Assembly: GCF_002294995.1 (NCBI RefSeq)
Contig: NZ_NSGF01000007.1
Location: 1-64,000 of the forward strand
DNA length: 64,000 nucleotides
Reading direction: 5' to 3'
Origin: Mesorhizobium sp. WSM3860
Lineage (GTDB): Bacteria > Pseudomonadota > Alphaproteobacteria > Rhizobiales > Rhizobiaceae
A program made the position numbers and the translations under genes. Under the pieces are notes generated by a model. The model searched no databases and was not told the DNA's origin. It saw nothing but the letters and a program-made list of their open reading frames with translations. Below, one piece after another: positions 1 through 11,693 of this stretch (the stretch's first letter is position 1; each line of letters starts with the position of its first letter).

Positions 1-173
1 CCGGTCCTCCCGGCTGGCGAGAAAACTGTCACCCATCTAATCGGTCCATTCTGTTACCTATCTATCCGGTTCGGACAGGCTCTCCCTTCTCCCCTGTGGG
101 AGAAGGGAGATCGGCGGCAATTCGGGGCAATCCGACCCCTCCCACAACGGGGGAAAGGTAGACGGGCTTAAAC
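1..173. other. Gene-free left edge containing a palindromic repeat
   Basis: No convincing coding frame is seen between the window edge and the stop codon of the VOC gene. Most of the stretch is a repeat-like sequence centred on a perfect hairpin (annotated separately) followed by a degenerate second hairpin-like block around positions 131-160 rich in CCC and GGG runs. It may be the 3' region of whatever lies upstream of the window. Confidence 0.5.
81..110. repeat. REP-like perfect hairpin
   Basis: Positions 81-93 and 98-110 form a perfect 13-bp inverted repeat (TCTCCCTTCTCCC against GGGAGAAGGGAGA) with a 4-base loop CTGT. It is followed by GATCGGCGGCAA, similar to the GATCTCCC/GGCAGTTTC-type sequence at 2900-2990. 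There is no T-run on either side, so it looks like a palindromic intergenic repeat and not an intrinsic terminator. Confidence 0.75.
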
Positions 174-590
174 CTACTTCACCGGCGCGTTCATCGCCCA
201 GGCGACGCCGAAGGGATCCTTGACCTGGCCCCAGCGGTCGCCCCAGAACATCACCTGGAGGGGCGTGACGACTTCGCAGCCGGCGTCCACCGCGCGCTTC
301 CACCAGGCATCGACGTCGCCACTACCGAGATGGAGCTGAAGCGCATAGCCCTGCGCCGCCTGATGCGGATGGCCGTGCTCGGGATAGGCGTCGCCCAGCA
401 TGAGCGTCGAGCCGTTGACATAGAGATGGATATGCATGGTGCGGCCTTTGTCGTCCGGCGGATAGGCAAAGACCTCCTCGGCTCCGAAAGCCTTCTTGTA
501 GAACTCGGCCGCGTTGATGGCGCCGTCGACCTGCAGATAGGGGGTCAATCCGCCAAGCACTTTGGCGCGGGGTGGGGTCTGGTCGGTCAT
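174..590 (-). CDS. VOC family (glyoxalase/PhnB-like) protein
   Basis: This 138-residue protein has the PhnB/YdeH-type vicinal oxygen chelate fold: an N-terminal segment GGLTPYLQVDGAINAAEFY, a central MHIHLYVNGSTLMLGDAY strand pair, and a C-terminal WGDRWGQVKDPFGVAWAM motif. These proteins are metal-binding glyoxalase/extradiol-dioxygenase relatives, often annotated as 3-demethylubiquinone methyltransferase-like; the actual substrate is unknown. The H-x-H-x-Y strand and the final D-P-F-G are the best family signatures. It is transcribed alone, with no obvious partner. Confidence 0.85.
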   Translation of the reverse strand: MTDQTPPRAKVLGGLTPYLQVDGAINAAEFYKKAFGAEEVFAYPPDDKGRTMHIHLYVNGSTLMLGDAYPEHGHPHQAAQGYALQLHLGSGDVDAWWKRAVDAGCEVVTPLQVMFWGDRWGQVKDPFGVAWAMNAPVK

Positions 591-751
591 CTCACGTGTT
601 CCTCTTCACGGGTTGATTGGGCCTTGCGATCAAAAGACGGACGAGGCGACAGCAATCCTACACGGGTCGCGGAATTTTTTAGCGGGCCGGGCCGGGACCG
701 GCCGGACACCGGCGAAGCCGATGACCGTCGCATGACCCGGGTTGGCCACTT

Positions 752-934
752 TCAAATGACGTCGGTCGAGAACGTGGCCGTGCGGCGGCCGTTCCGCGTG
801 TCGAGAATTTCCGGAAAACCGATGTCCTTGCGCAGGTCTGCCGGCAGCGAAAGCAGAATGCGCTCGCTGCGGTAGCGGGCGCGCGCCGCCGCATATTGGC
901 TGGCGATGCGGCTGATGGATGACAAGATGGACAT
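752..934 (-). CDS. DUF1127 family mini-protein
   Basis: A 60-residue protein beginning MSILSSISRIASQ and carrying the DUF1127-type core R-I-L-L-S-L-P-A-D-L-R-K-D-I-G-F-P. DUF1127 proteins are short, basic and very common in rhizobia; several have been linked to RNA metabolism or stress, but no function can be assigned here. I chose the ATG at 934 because AGGGAGAG lies just upstream; an in-frame upstream ATG at 982 would add 16 residues without a ribosome site. The C-terminal 20 residues (RNGRRTATFSTDVI) are less conserved. Confidence 0.8.
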   Translation of the reverse strand: MSILSSISRIASQYAAARARYRSERILLSLPADLRKDIGFPEILDTRNGRRTATFSTDVI

Positions 935-1074
935 GATGAACTCTCCCTGGTTGATGCCGGCACCATCCTGTCGGCATCCCAAGGACGAGGAATGCTGCGG
1001 CGATCCGACAGATCGCCTGAATTTTTTCGTGCGCCCGGAAAGCCGGCCGGTATAGGCCGGCCTTGTCGTGGCTC

Positions 1075-2601
1075 TCAGCGCCCCGTCTCGGCCACCGAGC
1101 GGAAGAACCCTTCCGGACTGTCGACTTCGGCCAGCCGCCGCTTCTCGATCAGCCAGAACCGGTTGCCGATCGCGCGGATAAAGGAGCGGTCGTGCGAGGC
1201 GAGCAGGCAGCTTGCCTGATGCTTCAGCAACTCGTCCTCCAGCGCTTCCTGGCCGTCAATGTCGAGGTGATTGGTCGGCTCGTCGAGGAGATAGAAATTG
1301 GGGTTGATCAGCCGCAGCACCAGCAACATCAGCCTCGACCGTTGCCCGCCCGACAAAGCGGCGATCCTTTTCTCCTGCATCTCGATGGCGACGCCGGCGC
1401 CGGCGAGAAGCGAGCGCGCCCGCTGCTCGCCTATTTCGAAGCGGCGCGAAACCATCGCCAGCGGGGTGTCGTCGGCGCCGATGCCGGACAGCGCCTGGTC
1501 GCTGTAGCCGAGCACGGTCGACGGCGTCACCTTGATGTTTTCCATCGACCCCGGTTCGGCGATGGCGGCGCGGATCATCGCAATGAAGCGCGATTTGCCA
1601 ACACCGTTGCGGCCAAGCAGCACGATGCGATCGCCTTGGCAGATATGGCGCTTGCCGGTCCTGAACAGCGGCGTGCCGTCGGGCGTTTCCACCGCCGCGT
1701 CGTCCAGCGTGATCAGCACCTTGGCGTGGCTGCCGCGGTTCGCCAATCGGATCGCGCCGGCCGAACGCTCGCGATGCGCTGCCACGGCTGCATCTTCCAG
1801 CCTTTCGGCCCGCTCCCTGAGCTGCTTGGTTTTCACCGTCAGCAGGTCGCTGCCGGAATTGATGCCGATATTGTTGAGCTTGGCTGCCTGCCGGCGCATC
1901 TGCTGCGCGACCTTCATGTCGCGCTCGAACCGGCGGGCCGTCGCGGCATCGACCTCGTCAAGCGCCTGCCGGGCGCGCGAATAGGGCAGCGAAAACACCG
2001 GCGATTCTTCCGGGCGCAGGAACAGCGTGCGGTTGGTGGTGGCGTCGAGGAAGGCGCGGTCGTGGCTGGCGACGACCACCGGCACCTCGCGGGGGAGCGC
2101 GTTGAGCCAGGTTTCCAGTTGGCCAATCCTGGCGAGGTCGAGATGGTTGGTCGGCTCGTCGAGCAGGAGCACATCCGGATCGGTGACCCAGACACGAGCG
2201 ATCAGCGCCAGCCGCTGCCAGCCGCCGCTCAAGGCCCGCATCGGCCTGTCGCGCATGTCCTCAGGCACATCGAGCGAATCCAGCACCACGTCGACGCGCC
2301 AGAGCTCGCTGCCAAGCTGCTCGGGCGGCAAAGCATCGGCAACCACCCGATGGAAGCTGCGGTCGAGCAGCGCGTCGGGGACGGATTGCTCAGCATGGCC
2401 GACGCGCAGGCCGCGCGTCCGGGTGATGTCGCCGGTCGTGGGGTCCAGCTCGCCTGCCAGGCATCTGAGCAAGGTGGATTTGCCACGGCCGTTCGCCGCG
2501 ACGATGCCCAGCCGGTCGCCGGCACCGATGGTGAGGTTGAGGTTGGAGAAGAGCGGCGCACTCATGGTGACGCCGAGGGATTTGAGGCTGATCAGGGCCA
2601 T
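1075..2601 (-). CDS. ABC-F family ATPase (duplicated ATP-binding protein)
   Basis: A 508-residue soluble protein with two ABC ATPase domains and no membrane segments. Domain 1 has a P-loop AANGRGKST (first glycine replaced by alanine), signature LSGGW and Walker B VLLLDEPTNHLDL; domain 2 has GRNGVGKS, signature LSGGQRSR and FYLLDEPTNHLDI. A charged linker lies between the domains (about residues 215-290). ABC-F proteins act on the ribosome (translation rescue, antibiotic protection). Which subfamily this is cannot be told by eye. It lies downstream of uvrB on the same strand but 400 bases away, so it is probably a separate unit. Confidence 0.9.
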   Translation of the reverse strand: MALISLKSLGVTMSAPLFSNLNLTIGAGDRLGIVAANGRGKSTLLRCLAGELDPTTGDITRTRGLRVGHAEQSVPDALLDRSFHRVVADALPPEQLGSELWRVDVVLDSLDVPEDMRDRPMRALSGGWQRLALIARVWVTDPDVLLLDEPTNHLDLARIGQLETWLNALPREVPVVVASHDRAFLDATTNRTLFLRPEESPVFSLPYSRARQALDEVDAATARRFERDMKVAQQMRRQAAKLNNIGINSGSDLLTVKTKQLRERAERLEDAAVAAHRERSAGAIRLANRGSHAKVLITLDDAAVETPDGTPLFRTGKRHICQGDRIVLLGRNGVGKSRFIAMIRAAIAEPGSMENIKVTPSTVLGYSDQALSGIGADDTPLAMVSRRFEIGEQRARSLLAGAGVAIEMQEKRIAALSGGQRSRLMLLVLRLINPNFYLLDEPTNHLDIDGQEALEDELLKHQASCLLASHDRSFIRAIGNRFWLIEKRRLAEVDSPEGFFRSVAETGR

Positions 2602-3002
2602 GTCGATTTCTCTGGTCTGCCCGGAGGAACTCCGGTTGATGCACTTTGACGGTGCGCCGGTAGGCCATCAGGCCGAGCTCAGCGGCACCACGAAGGGCAG
2701 ACCAAAAATCGAAGCGGGGGAAAAATTCCGCGACCGTCCTGGTCAGCCCTGCAAGCAAGCTCGCAGGGCACAGACAGGGCCGCGCTGACGGTGGTGATCG
2801 ATAGACACGCAGCCCTCCTTTCCAGATGTTCGGGTTGGGAGACTGGGTACACCTGGGGAGGGGGACAAGGCAAGGGGTGGCAGGAAAGAGGGGGCGCTGA
2901 AACTGCCGATCTCCCCCTTGTGGGCCCTTGCGAGGGAGATGTCCGGCAGGACATATGGGACGCTGTCCCGCCGGCATGTCAACATATCAACCTCTTCAGA
3001 AA
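2602..3002. other. Gene-free spacer between uvrB and the ABC-F gene
   Basis: About 400 bases with no credible coding frame. The left part (2602-2800) should hold the promoter of the ABC-F gene. The right part (about 2880-2990) is a Mesorhizobium-type palindromic repeat described in its own entry. Confidence 0.5.
2880..2990. repeat. Palindromic intergenic repeat (copy B)
   Basis: Contains nested inverted repeats: CTCCC (2921-) against GGGAG (2934-), GTCC/GGAC around 2941-2952, and GGGAC GCT GTCCC just after. Bases 2934-2953 match, with one mismatch in 20, the reverse complement of 3141-3160 inside the uvrB coding sequence. The shared block reads GGGAGATGTCCGGCAGGACA here. It resembles dispersed repeat elements of Mesorhizobium genomes (family assignment from memory, not searched). 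Confidence 0.65.
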
Positions 3003-6086
<3,084 letters not shown>

Positions 6087-6204
6087 GGCCCGAATATGGG
6101 AGGACTCGGACGAAATGGAAAGAGCGGAGTGAAATGGCGGGTGCTCGCTGCCGAGCGTGCTGACAGAAGGCTGTCAGGAGGCATGTCGCACGCGCCGTTT
6201 CGTT

Positions 6205-7457
6205 TCAGTTGAACCACAGCGCGAAGGTCAGGAAGCCGGCGCCGCCGAACTCGCGCTGGATCTGATTGAAATCGTCGCTGGTGAGGATTCTTCCACTTTC
6301 GAGATAAGGCGCGATGGCCGGGCCGGTGATCGACAGGACGAGGTCGAAAGGTTTCGGCTCGTCGAAGAAGCGCTTCATGTTGATGCCGTTGCCGATGATG
6401 CGGAAATGCGGCAGCAGCACGCGGCCTTCGAGAAGATCTTCAGCCATGGTCAGGGCTGCATGCCATGCCTGCACTTGCTCCTCGCCAACCTCAAGGCCGG
6501 TGAGCGGGTTGATGCCCTTCTGCTGCGGTCCCGGCAGCCATTCGCGGTCATTGTCGGTTTCGGCGCGTATCGCTTTCCAGTCCTCGCGCGAAAGCCGGAT
6601 CATCTCCAGCAGGTGACGGCGCGCGGCCTTCCGGCGCTCAGGCTCGATCACCGGCCAGTTGACGAGATGCACCAGCGAAATGAAGTCGGCGAAGCGCCAT
6701 TCCGAGGCGAAGATGCTGCCGCTCATGCCGCCATCCGGCGGGACCAGCGCGTCCTGCAGTGGCAGTTTCGCGTGCGGAAACAGCATGTGGAAAGAGCCGT
6801 CGAACATGGTTTTGAAATCATGCGCCAGCCAGAAATCGGTCTGCGCCATCAGGAACTCGGCGTAAGCTTGCAGCCAGAAGCCGTCGGCGCGATCGAAGCG
6901 GAAGGTGAGCGAAGGGGCGGCATCGCTTGCGTCGACGCCGCCGCGTGAGAGCGAGGCAATGATCGCGGCGATGCTTTCGTCCGGCGCGATGTTGCCGTCC
7001 TCGTTGAGATCGATGCCGGCGTGAGTGAGGTCGACCACCATGCCGATATCGGCGTCGGGGTCACCGAGCCCAGCGTGGCGGCGGATTTCTCCAGACGGTC
7101 GCGGAAGGCGATCAGAATGGCGCGGAACTTTTCGTAGGTCAGCGGCTCGGGACCGGGATTGTCCGGCACGGGCAGCCGCATCAGCGGCAGCATGAAGGAT
7201 TGCGGGCTCTCGAAACCGTGCCGATGCAGACTGCTGGCCAGGATTTCCAACGCGGTAAAGAATTCGCCGGCACCGGCGGCATAGGCCGATGCCGGATCGC
7301 CCGGTGCCGCCGCCTCCAGTGCCGCCAGGGCTGTGTTCCGATCCGCTACGGTCTTCGCCTCGAACAGGGCGGCCGGGTCGGGGCTAGCCGCTTTGGCGTA
7401 AGCAAAGGGCACGAGCAGCAAGAGTGTGAATGCCACAAGGCTCCATAGTCGCTTCAC
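6205..7457 (-). pseudogene. Frameshifted gene for a secreted protein of unknown function
   Basis: The N-terminal frame starts at a GTG at 7457 with GGGAGGA upstream and encodes a signal peptide (VKRLWSLVAFTLLLLVPFAYAKA) and about 140 coherent residues up to RLEKSAATLG. It then goes out of frame near 7055-7068. The remainder continues in another frame (GDPDADIGMVVDLTHAGIDL and onward) to a stop at 6205, giving about 280 further residues. Together the parts would make a periplasmic protein of roughly 415 residues with an EF-hand-like D-L-N-E-D-G-N-I segment. One base is missing or two to five bases are extra; CTGGG next to CTCGG may be an imperfect 5-base duplication. A sequencing error is possible. 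I do not recognise a named family. Confidence 0.7.
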
Positions 7458-7578
7458 GGTGAATCCTCCCGTCCCAATCCCGGCAGCCACAATACACCGA
7501 TTTGCCGCGCTTCGCCTGCTGCTTCCTCCTGTCGCGCAGACGGTCTACACACGATGGCAAACGGTTGGGCATCGCGTG

Positions 7579-8619
7579 TCGAATTATCCGCTCTCCTACA
7601 AATTGTCGTGGCTGCCGCGTTTCCTAAAGCCGTCGCTTGGCGGCGACAGAAACGGTTTCGCGGCGCCGGCAGCGACGCTGATGGTGCCGGCGCCAACGCA
7701 AACTGTGCGACTTGCCTTCATCGGCGACCTGTCGGCGGTCGCCAATCGCGCGGCGCCCGAATGCGACCCTGGGATCGCGGCTTTGCTCGCTTCGGTCGAT
7801 CTCGTGGTCGGCAATTGCGAAAGCCCGATCGTCGAGCGGCCGAGCGCGGTGGCGGGCACGCGGCTTGGCACGCGTCACGCGATGAGCGAACGCTTCCTGG
7901 CGGATGCGCTGGCGGCCGTCGGCATTGCCCGTGACAAGCTGGTGCTGTCGCTCGCCAACAATCATGTCCTCGACCAGGGCGTTGCCGGCTTCGACGAGAC
8001 GCTCGCGGCGCTGAAGCGGCTCGGCGTTCGAACCATCGGCACGACTGTTGGCGGCGCAGTCCAACGTCACACAGCCGGCCCGCTGACGATCGGCTTCGCC
8101 GCCTTCACGCTTTGGCGCAACGCTGACCAGGCCGAATTTCGGGCGCGGGTTTCCATGGCGGGCGATCCGGCCGAATGGCCGCTTGGGATCCTCGAGGCTG
8201 TCGACTTGCTCTGCGCGGTGCCGCATTGGGACTGGGAGTTCCGGCATTTTCCGAAACCGGCGACGCGAGCGCTGGCGCGGCGGCTGGCGGGCCACGGCGT
8301 CCGGCTGATCGCGGGTCACCACGCTCATGTCGTGCAGCCGGTCGAGGGCATCGGCGATGCGCTCGTCGCCTACGGTCTTGGCGACTTCCTCGGCACTGCT
8401 TTTGCCAGGCAGACATGGCCCGGCCGCATCGGTTCGATCCTGGTCGTCGAGGTCCGCACGGACGCTGCCGCGCGAGGCAAGATTGCCGCTTACAAACTGC
8501 ATTTCTTCATGCGCCTCGCCAAAGGCGGCCATGAGCGGCTGGTGCCGGTGGAGGCGCTGGAGGAGGGACGATTGAAGCGGAAGGTTAGCGAACGCCTGGG
8601 CGCGATCTTTTCCGCCTGA
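7579..8619 (+). CDS. CapA-like metallophosphatase-superfamily protein
   Basis: The protein carries the PGA_cap/CapA pattern: RLAFIGDLS, GNCESPIVE, LSLANNHVLDQGVAGF, AGHHAHVVQPVE and AYGLGDFLG, i.e. the D, N-x-E, N-N-H, H-x-H and G-D-F metal-site motifs of the calcineurin-like fold. CapA was described in poly-gamma-glutamate capsule export, but most relatives in proteobacteria have no proven role, and no pgsB/C partner is present here. The start is uncertain: a GTG at 7579 is used because upstream translation to 7426 runs through the promoter of the divergent gene; an ATG at 7681 is also possible. No signal peptide is evident. Confidence 0.75.
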   Translation, partial: SNYPLSYKLSWLPRFLKPSLGGDRNGFAAPAATLMVPAPTQTVRLAFIGDLSAVANRAAPECDPGIAALLASVDLVVGNCESPIVERPSAVAGTRLGTRHAMSERFLADALAAVGIARDKLVLSLANNHVLDQGVAGFDETLAALKRLGVRTIGTTVGGAVQRHTAGPLTIGFAAFTLWRNADQAEFRARVSMAGDPAEWPLGILEAVDLLCAVPHWDWEFRHFPKPATRALARRLAGHGVRLIAGHHAHVVQPVEGIGDALVAYGLGDFLGTAFARQTWPGRIGSILVVEVRTDAAARGKIAAYKLHFFMRLAKGGHERLVPVEALEEGRLKRKVSERLGAIFSA

Positions 8620-8694
8620 CAGCCGACTGCTGACCGGCCCGACCGGCTGCGGAGAACTCGCCGCACCAGGCGGCGGTCATACGTTGGATGCAGT

Positions 8695-9189
8695 TCAGCA
8701 ATCGAAGCCGTATTGGGTGCGCATGTAATCCGCTTCTTCCTTGGACATTTTGTTGAACATCACGCAGACGGTAAAGCTGCCGACCTGATGGCCATCCCTG
8801 GCGTATCCCCAGTCGGAGATATCGTCCTTGGTGAATTCGATGCTCTGGCCGAATACGACGTTGCGGACGAGTTCCGGCTCGTTCGCCAATATGCCGACAA
8901 AGCCGGTGGCGGTCCTCTTGAAGGGGATGACCCAGAAATGCTCCGTCGCATGTCCGTCGACCACCATGACCTTCAGCTTGAACTTGTCGGTTCCCGGCGG
9001 CGGCGCGTCGGACAAAGCCAGGAAGTCATCCAGGCTGGATCGTGCCTTTGCAATCGCCGCCGCCATCTCGGCATCGTCAGGGGCCACCATCACCGTTTTG
9101 TCGTCGCCCTGATCGGTGTCCTGCGCTCGAACCTGCAAAGGGACGAGCGCCAGCAGCAGGCATAGCGCGATGCGAACGGCAAAGGTCAT
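8695..9189 (-). CDS. Secreted DUF2314 domain protein
   Basis: A 164-residue protein with a clear signal peptide (MTFAVRIALCLLLALVPLQVRAQ) followed by an acidic linker and a DUF2314 (YegJ-like) domain containing HFWVIPFKR, GILANEP, and D-D-I-S-D-W-G-Y. DUF2314 binds no known ligand; function unknown. ATG at 9189 is chosen because the signal peptide starts there and GGGGGGC precedes it. The last residues (M-R-T-Q-Y-G-F-D-C) end in a cysteine. Confidence 0.85.
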   Translation of the reverse strand: MTFAVRIALCLLLALVPLQVRAQDTDQGDDKTVMVAPDDAEMAAAIAKARSSLDDFLALSDAPPPGTDKFKLKVMVVDGHATEHFWVIPFKRTATGFVGILANEPELVRNVVFGQSIEFTKDDISDWGYARDGHQVGSFTVCVMFNKMSKEEADYMRTQYGFDC

Positions 9190-9325
9190 GAAGCCCCCCC
9201 AGACTGATAGGCCGCTATCTTTCCGCATCGTGGCGGCGTTATCAATCGGTGGCTTCAAGTCCGGGGCAACGCGGATTATCGCACACCGTTGTGACGGCCG
9301 GTGGGGACCAAGCCTTTGGGTCAGG

Positions 9326-9841
9326 TTACAAGCCGCTCGGCACCAGTCCCGCCAGCCAGTTCGCCGATCGCTTCGCCATGTCCACGGTCGCGGTGGCGGC
9401 GCGGCCGAGATCGGTCTTGACCACGGCATAACCAGTCTTGGTGCGGTAGAGCACGGCGCTGCCGCCGTCGACCGCAGCCTCGAAGGCGACCGGCCGCGCG
9501 GCTTCCGTCTCGCTGGCCGTCACCGTTGCGCCGACCGGGGCGCTCGGGCGATGGCTGAGCTCGGGCGGCAATGGCGGCTCGACGGCGCGGTTCGCCGGCT
9601 GCATATCGGGCTTCGAGGCTTTCGCGGCAAGCTCGGAGGACGATGCCGAACCCTTGGCGCGGCAGATGCCGGAAACCAGCGGATAGTTGAAATTGCGCTG
9701 ATGCAGCATCTGGCTCTTCATCGCCGCTTCGCAGTCGGCAATCGTCGCCCATTTGGCGGGAGTCTCGCCGATATACTCGCAGAGCTTGGCGTCGCAATCG
9801 CAGCCGACAATGGTCATGGCAACAACGGCGGTCTTGATCAC
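9326..9841 (-). CDS. Conserved hypothetical protein, possible lipoprotein
   Basis: A 171-residue protein. The N-terminus (MIKTAVVAMTIVGC) could be a minimal lipoprotein signal with lipobox I-V-G-C, followed by a cysteine-rich segment (C14, C16, C21, C37, C60) with a K-W-A-T-I-A-D-C-E-A-A motif. A Pro/Ala-rich middle leads to a C-terminal stretch ending N-W-L-A-G-L-V-P-S. I do not recognise the family. It is monocistronic, upstream of and on the same strand as the DUF2314 gene, 136 bases away. Confidence 0.6.
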   Translation of the reverse strand: MIKTAVVAMTIVGCDCDAKLCEYIGETPAKWATIADCEAAMKSQMLHQRNFNYPLVSGICRAKGSASSSELAAKASKPDMQPANRAVEPPLPPELSHRPSAPVGATVTASETEAARPVAFEAAVDGGSAVLYRTKTGYAVVKTDLGRAATATVDMAKRSANWLAGLVPSGL

Positions 9842-10682
9842 GGTCTTGTCCCTTTGAATTCGTTCCCAGGCTGATCAATCGCCGGGGAACAAGGCGGGAT
9901 TTGGCCGCGATTGTGAATTGTGCGTGTCGGCATGTTGCTGAAGATTGCTTGGCTTGCGGCTGTGGCGGGAAAGCATCAGTGGCAAATGCTGGGGCGGGGC
10001 AGGCCCTGGCGAGAAGGCCGGTGAGGCGGCAGCCCAAACGACAGTCGGCGCTGGGATTGCTCCCAGCGCCTCCCTGTCAGATCAGGAACCGGTTACGGCA
10101 GCAACTTCCGTAAAGTTGTCGCGCCAGACCGGCCTTGATTTTGACGGTCCTGCCAGCCGCCACCCGAAGGGCAGCGTCCGTTCCAGACCACGCCGATCTC
10201 CGCCCTTGCGGGCTTCGCCCAGCGCACCATCGAAGGTTTCACCCGCCTTCATGGCAGCATCGGTCCGCCGTCGGCGTTCGCACGCTTTCCGCGGCACCCG
10301 TAGGTCTCGGCATCCGTCCCTCCAACAGGCGAACCTGCTCTCGTTCTGGGCCGCACGGGCCTCAGGAAATCCGCCTTGCGCTTCTGCCTTTCGGCCAGGG
10401 CGTTCGGTAGCCGCCTGAGATGGGTTCAATGTATGCCGGGTAAGGGATTTGCGGAATAGACGCGGACCTGTGGATAGCGGGATTATCGGGGACCGATGCG
10501 ACAAGTCTCGGAATTTGCTGGCCGAACACCTTAGACAGCCGCCCCATTTTTCCGCGGTCCTTTCGACGATGAGCCTTGCCCCGCCAGTCGCCCCGCGTTT
10601 CAATGTCGGCAAAGTGCTGTGGGCGCTGCATCAGCCGAGTCGCCCCGCGCTTTCACGCAAATAGGCCTTGGGGGAGATCAGG
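9842..10682. other. Gene-poor stretch of about 840 bases
   Basis: Several open frames cross this region on both strands, but none has a plausible start, composition or recognisable domain. A possible degenerate HU-type gene is annotated at 10077-10252 on the minus strand. Promoters of the hypothetical gene (left) and the lipid kinase gene (right) should lie at the edges. Confidence 0.45.
10077..10252 (-). pseudogene. Possible remnant of an HU/IHF-type DNA-binding protein gene
   Basis: On the minus strand, 10128-10175 reads AALRVAAGRTVKIKAG, which strongly resembles the C-terminal half of HU-family proteins (ALxVAAxRTVKFKAGKAL), and the frame runs to a TGA at 10077. Upstream in a different frame (from about 10252) MKAGETFDGALGEARKGGD could correspond to the middle of HU, but the GFGTF and GRNP segments between are missing. 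If correct this is a gene decayed by deletion and frameshift. Low certainty; the match is by eye only. Confidence 0.3.
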
Positions 10683-11621
10683 TTGAAGGTCGGAGTGGTT
10701 CTCAATCCGATTGCGGGAGGGGGCAAGCTCAAGCGGCATTGGTCCGAGGCCGCCGCATCGCTCAAGAAGCATTTCGGCGATTTCGAGCTGCGCGAGACGC
10801 AGACCAGCGGCGACGCCGAGCGATTGGCAATCGACCTCGCGGCCAGCGGATGCGATCTGGTGATCGCGGCCGGCGGCGACGGCACGGCCAGCGAGGTGGC
10901 GGACGGGCTGCTGCAGGCAGAGCATGAGACCGGCCGAACCAGTGCGCTCGGCCTTCTGCCCTGCGGCACCGGTATCGATTTCGCGCGAGGGCTCGGCCTG
11001 TCGGACGAAATCGACGAAGCACTGGCGCGTATCGCCGGCGCCGGCGCGCGCAAGGTCGATGCCGGGCGCGTCTGCTACATCGACGACCACGGCGCGCTCG
11101 CCAGCCGCCACTTCATCAACATCGCCAGCCTCGGCCTCTCCGGCGCCACCGATCGCGCAGTCAATGCGGACAAGCGCAAGGGCAGGGTCTCGGCCAAGGC
11201 GCTGTTCTTCTGGCGCACCGTGCTCGAATTCATCCGCTACCGCTTCCAGGAGGTCAGAATCACCATAGACGACGGCGAGCCGGTCGAGGCGCGCATGGCG
11301 CTGGTGGCGGTAGCCAATGGGAAATTCTTCGGTGGCGGCATGATGATCGCGCCGGACGCCGATCTGTCCGACGGCCAGTTCGATATCGTCATCCTGCGCG
11401 CCGCCGGCAAGCTTGGGCTGATCCGCGACATCCGGCTCCTCTATGGCGGGCGCCACCGCAACCACCCGGCGATCACCGTCCTGCGCGGTCGCAAGGTGCT
11501 GGTCGAACCACTGGGCGACGTTGAGAAGAACGGAGCGCTGGTCGACATCGACGGAGAATCTCCGGGCCGGATTCCGGCAACCTTCGAGATACTGCCCGGC
11601 GCATTGACGCTGAGGTGTTGA
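10683..11621 (+). CDS. Diacylglycerol kinase family lipid kinase
   Basis: A member of the DAGK catalytic-domain family (DgkB/YegS type), which phosphorylates lipid hydroxyls with ATP. Motifs: VVLNPIAGGGK at the N-terminus, AAGGDGTASEVADGL (GGDGT nucleotide loop) and LLPCGTGIDFARGLG (usually GTxNDFA). The last of these has I-D in place of N-D. A TTG at 10683 is taken as start since GGGGGAG lies 7 bases upstream; a TTG at 10668 is the alternative. Length (about 312 residues) is normal. Substrate may be diacylglycerol, sphingoid or another lipid. It stands alone. Confidence 0.85.
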   Translation: MKVGVVLNPIAGGGKLKRHWSEAAASLKKHFGDFELRETQTSGDAERLAIDLAASGCDLVIAAGGDGTASEVADGLLQAEHETGRTSALGLLPCGTGIDFARGLGLSDEIDEALARIAGAGARKVDAGRVCYIDDHGALASRHFINIASLGLSGATDRAVNADKRKGRVSAKALFFWRTVLEFIRYRFQEVRITIDDGEPVEARMALVAVANGKFFGGGMMIAPDADLSDGQFDIVILRAAGKLGLIRDIRLLYGGRHRNHPAITVLRGRKVLVEPLGDVEKNGALVDIDGESPGRIPATFEILPGALTLRC

Positions 11622-11693
11622 ATCAGCTGCTTGAGGGTTTGATTCCGCCGGTGTGACTAGGAGATTGAAATAGCTGGCTAAATTTTTGGCGGG

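Noticed and set aside
81..110. The 13-bp hairpin as a terminator for the gene upstream of the window
   Set aside because: It is not followed by a T-run on either strand and resembles other palindromic repeats in the window.
10082..10612. 176-residue frame on the minus strand
   Set aside because: No good start, Arg-rich composition and no family match; only its 3' part was kept as a possible HU remnant.
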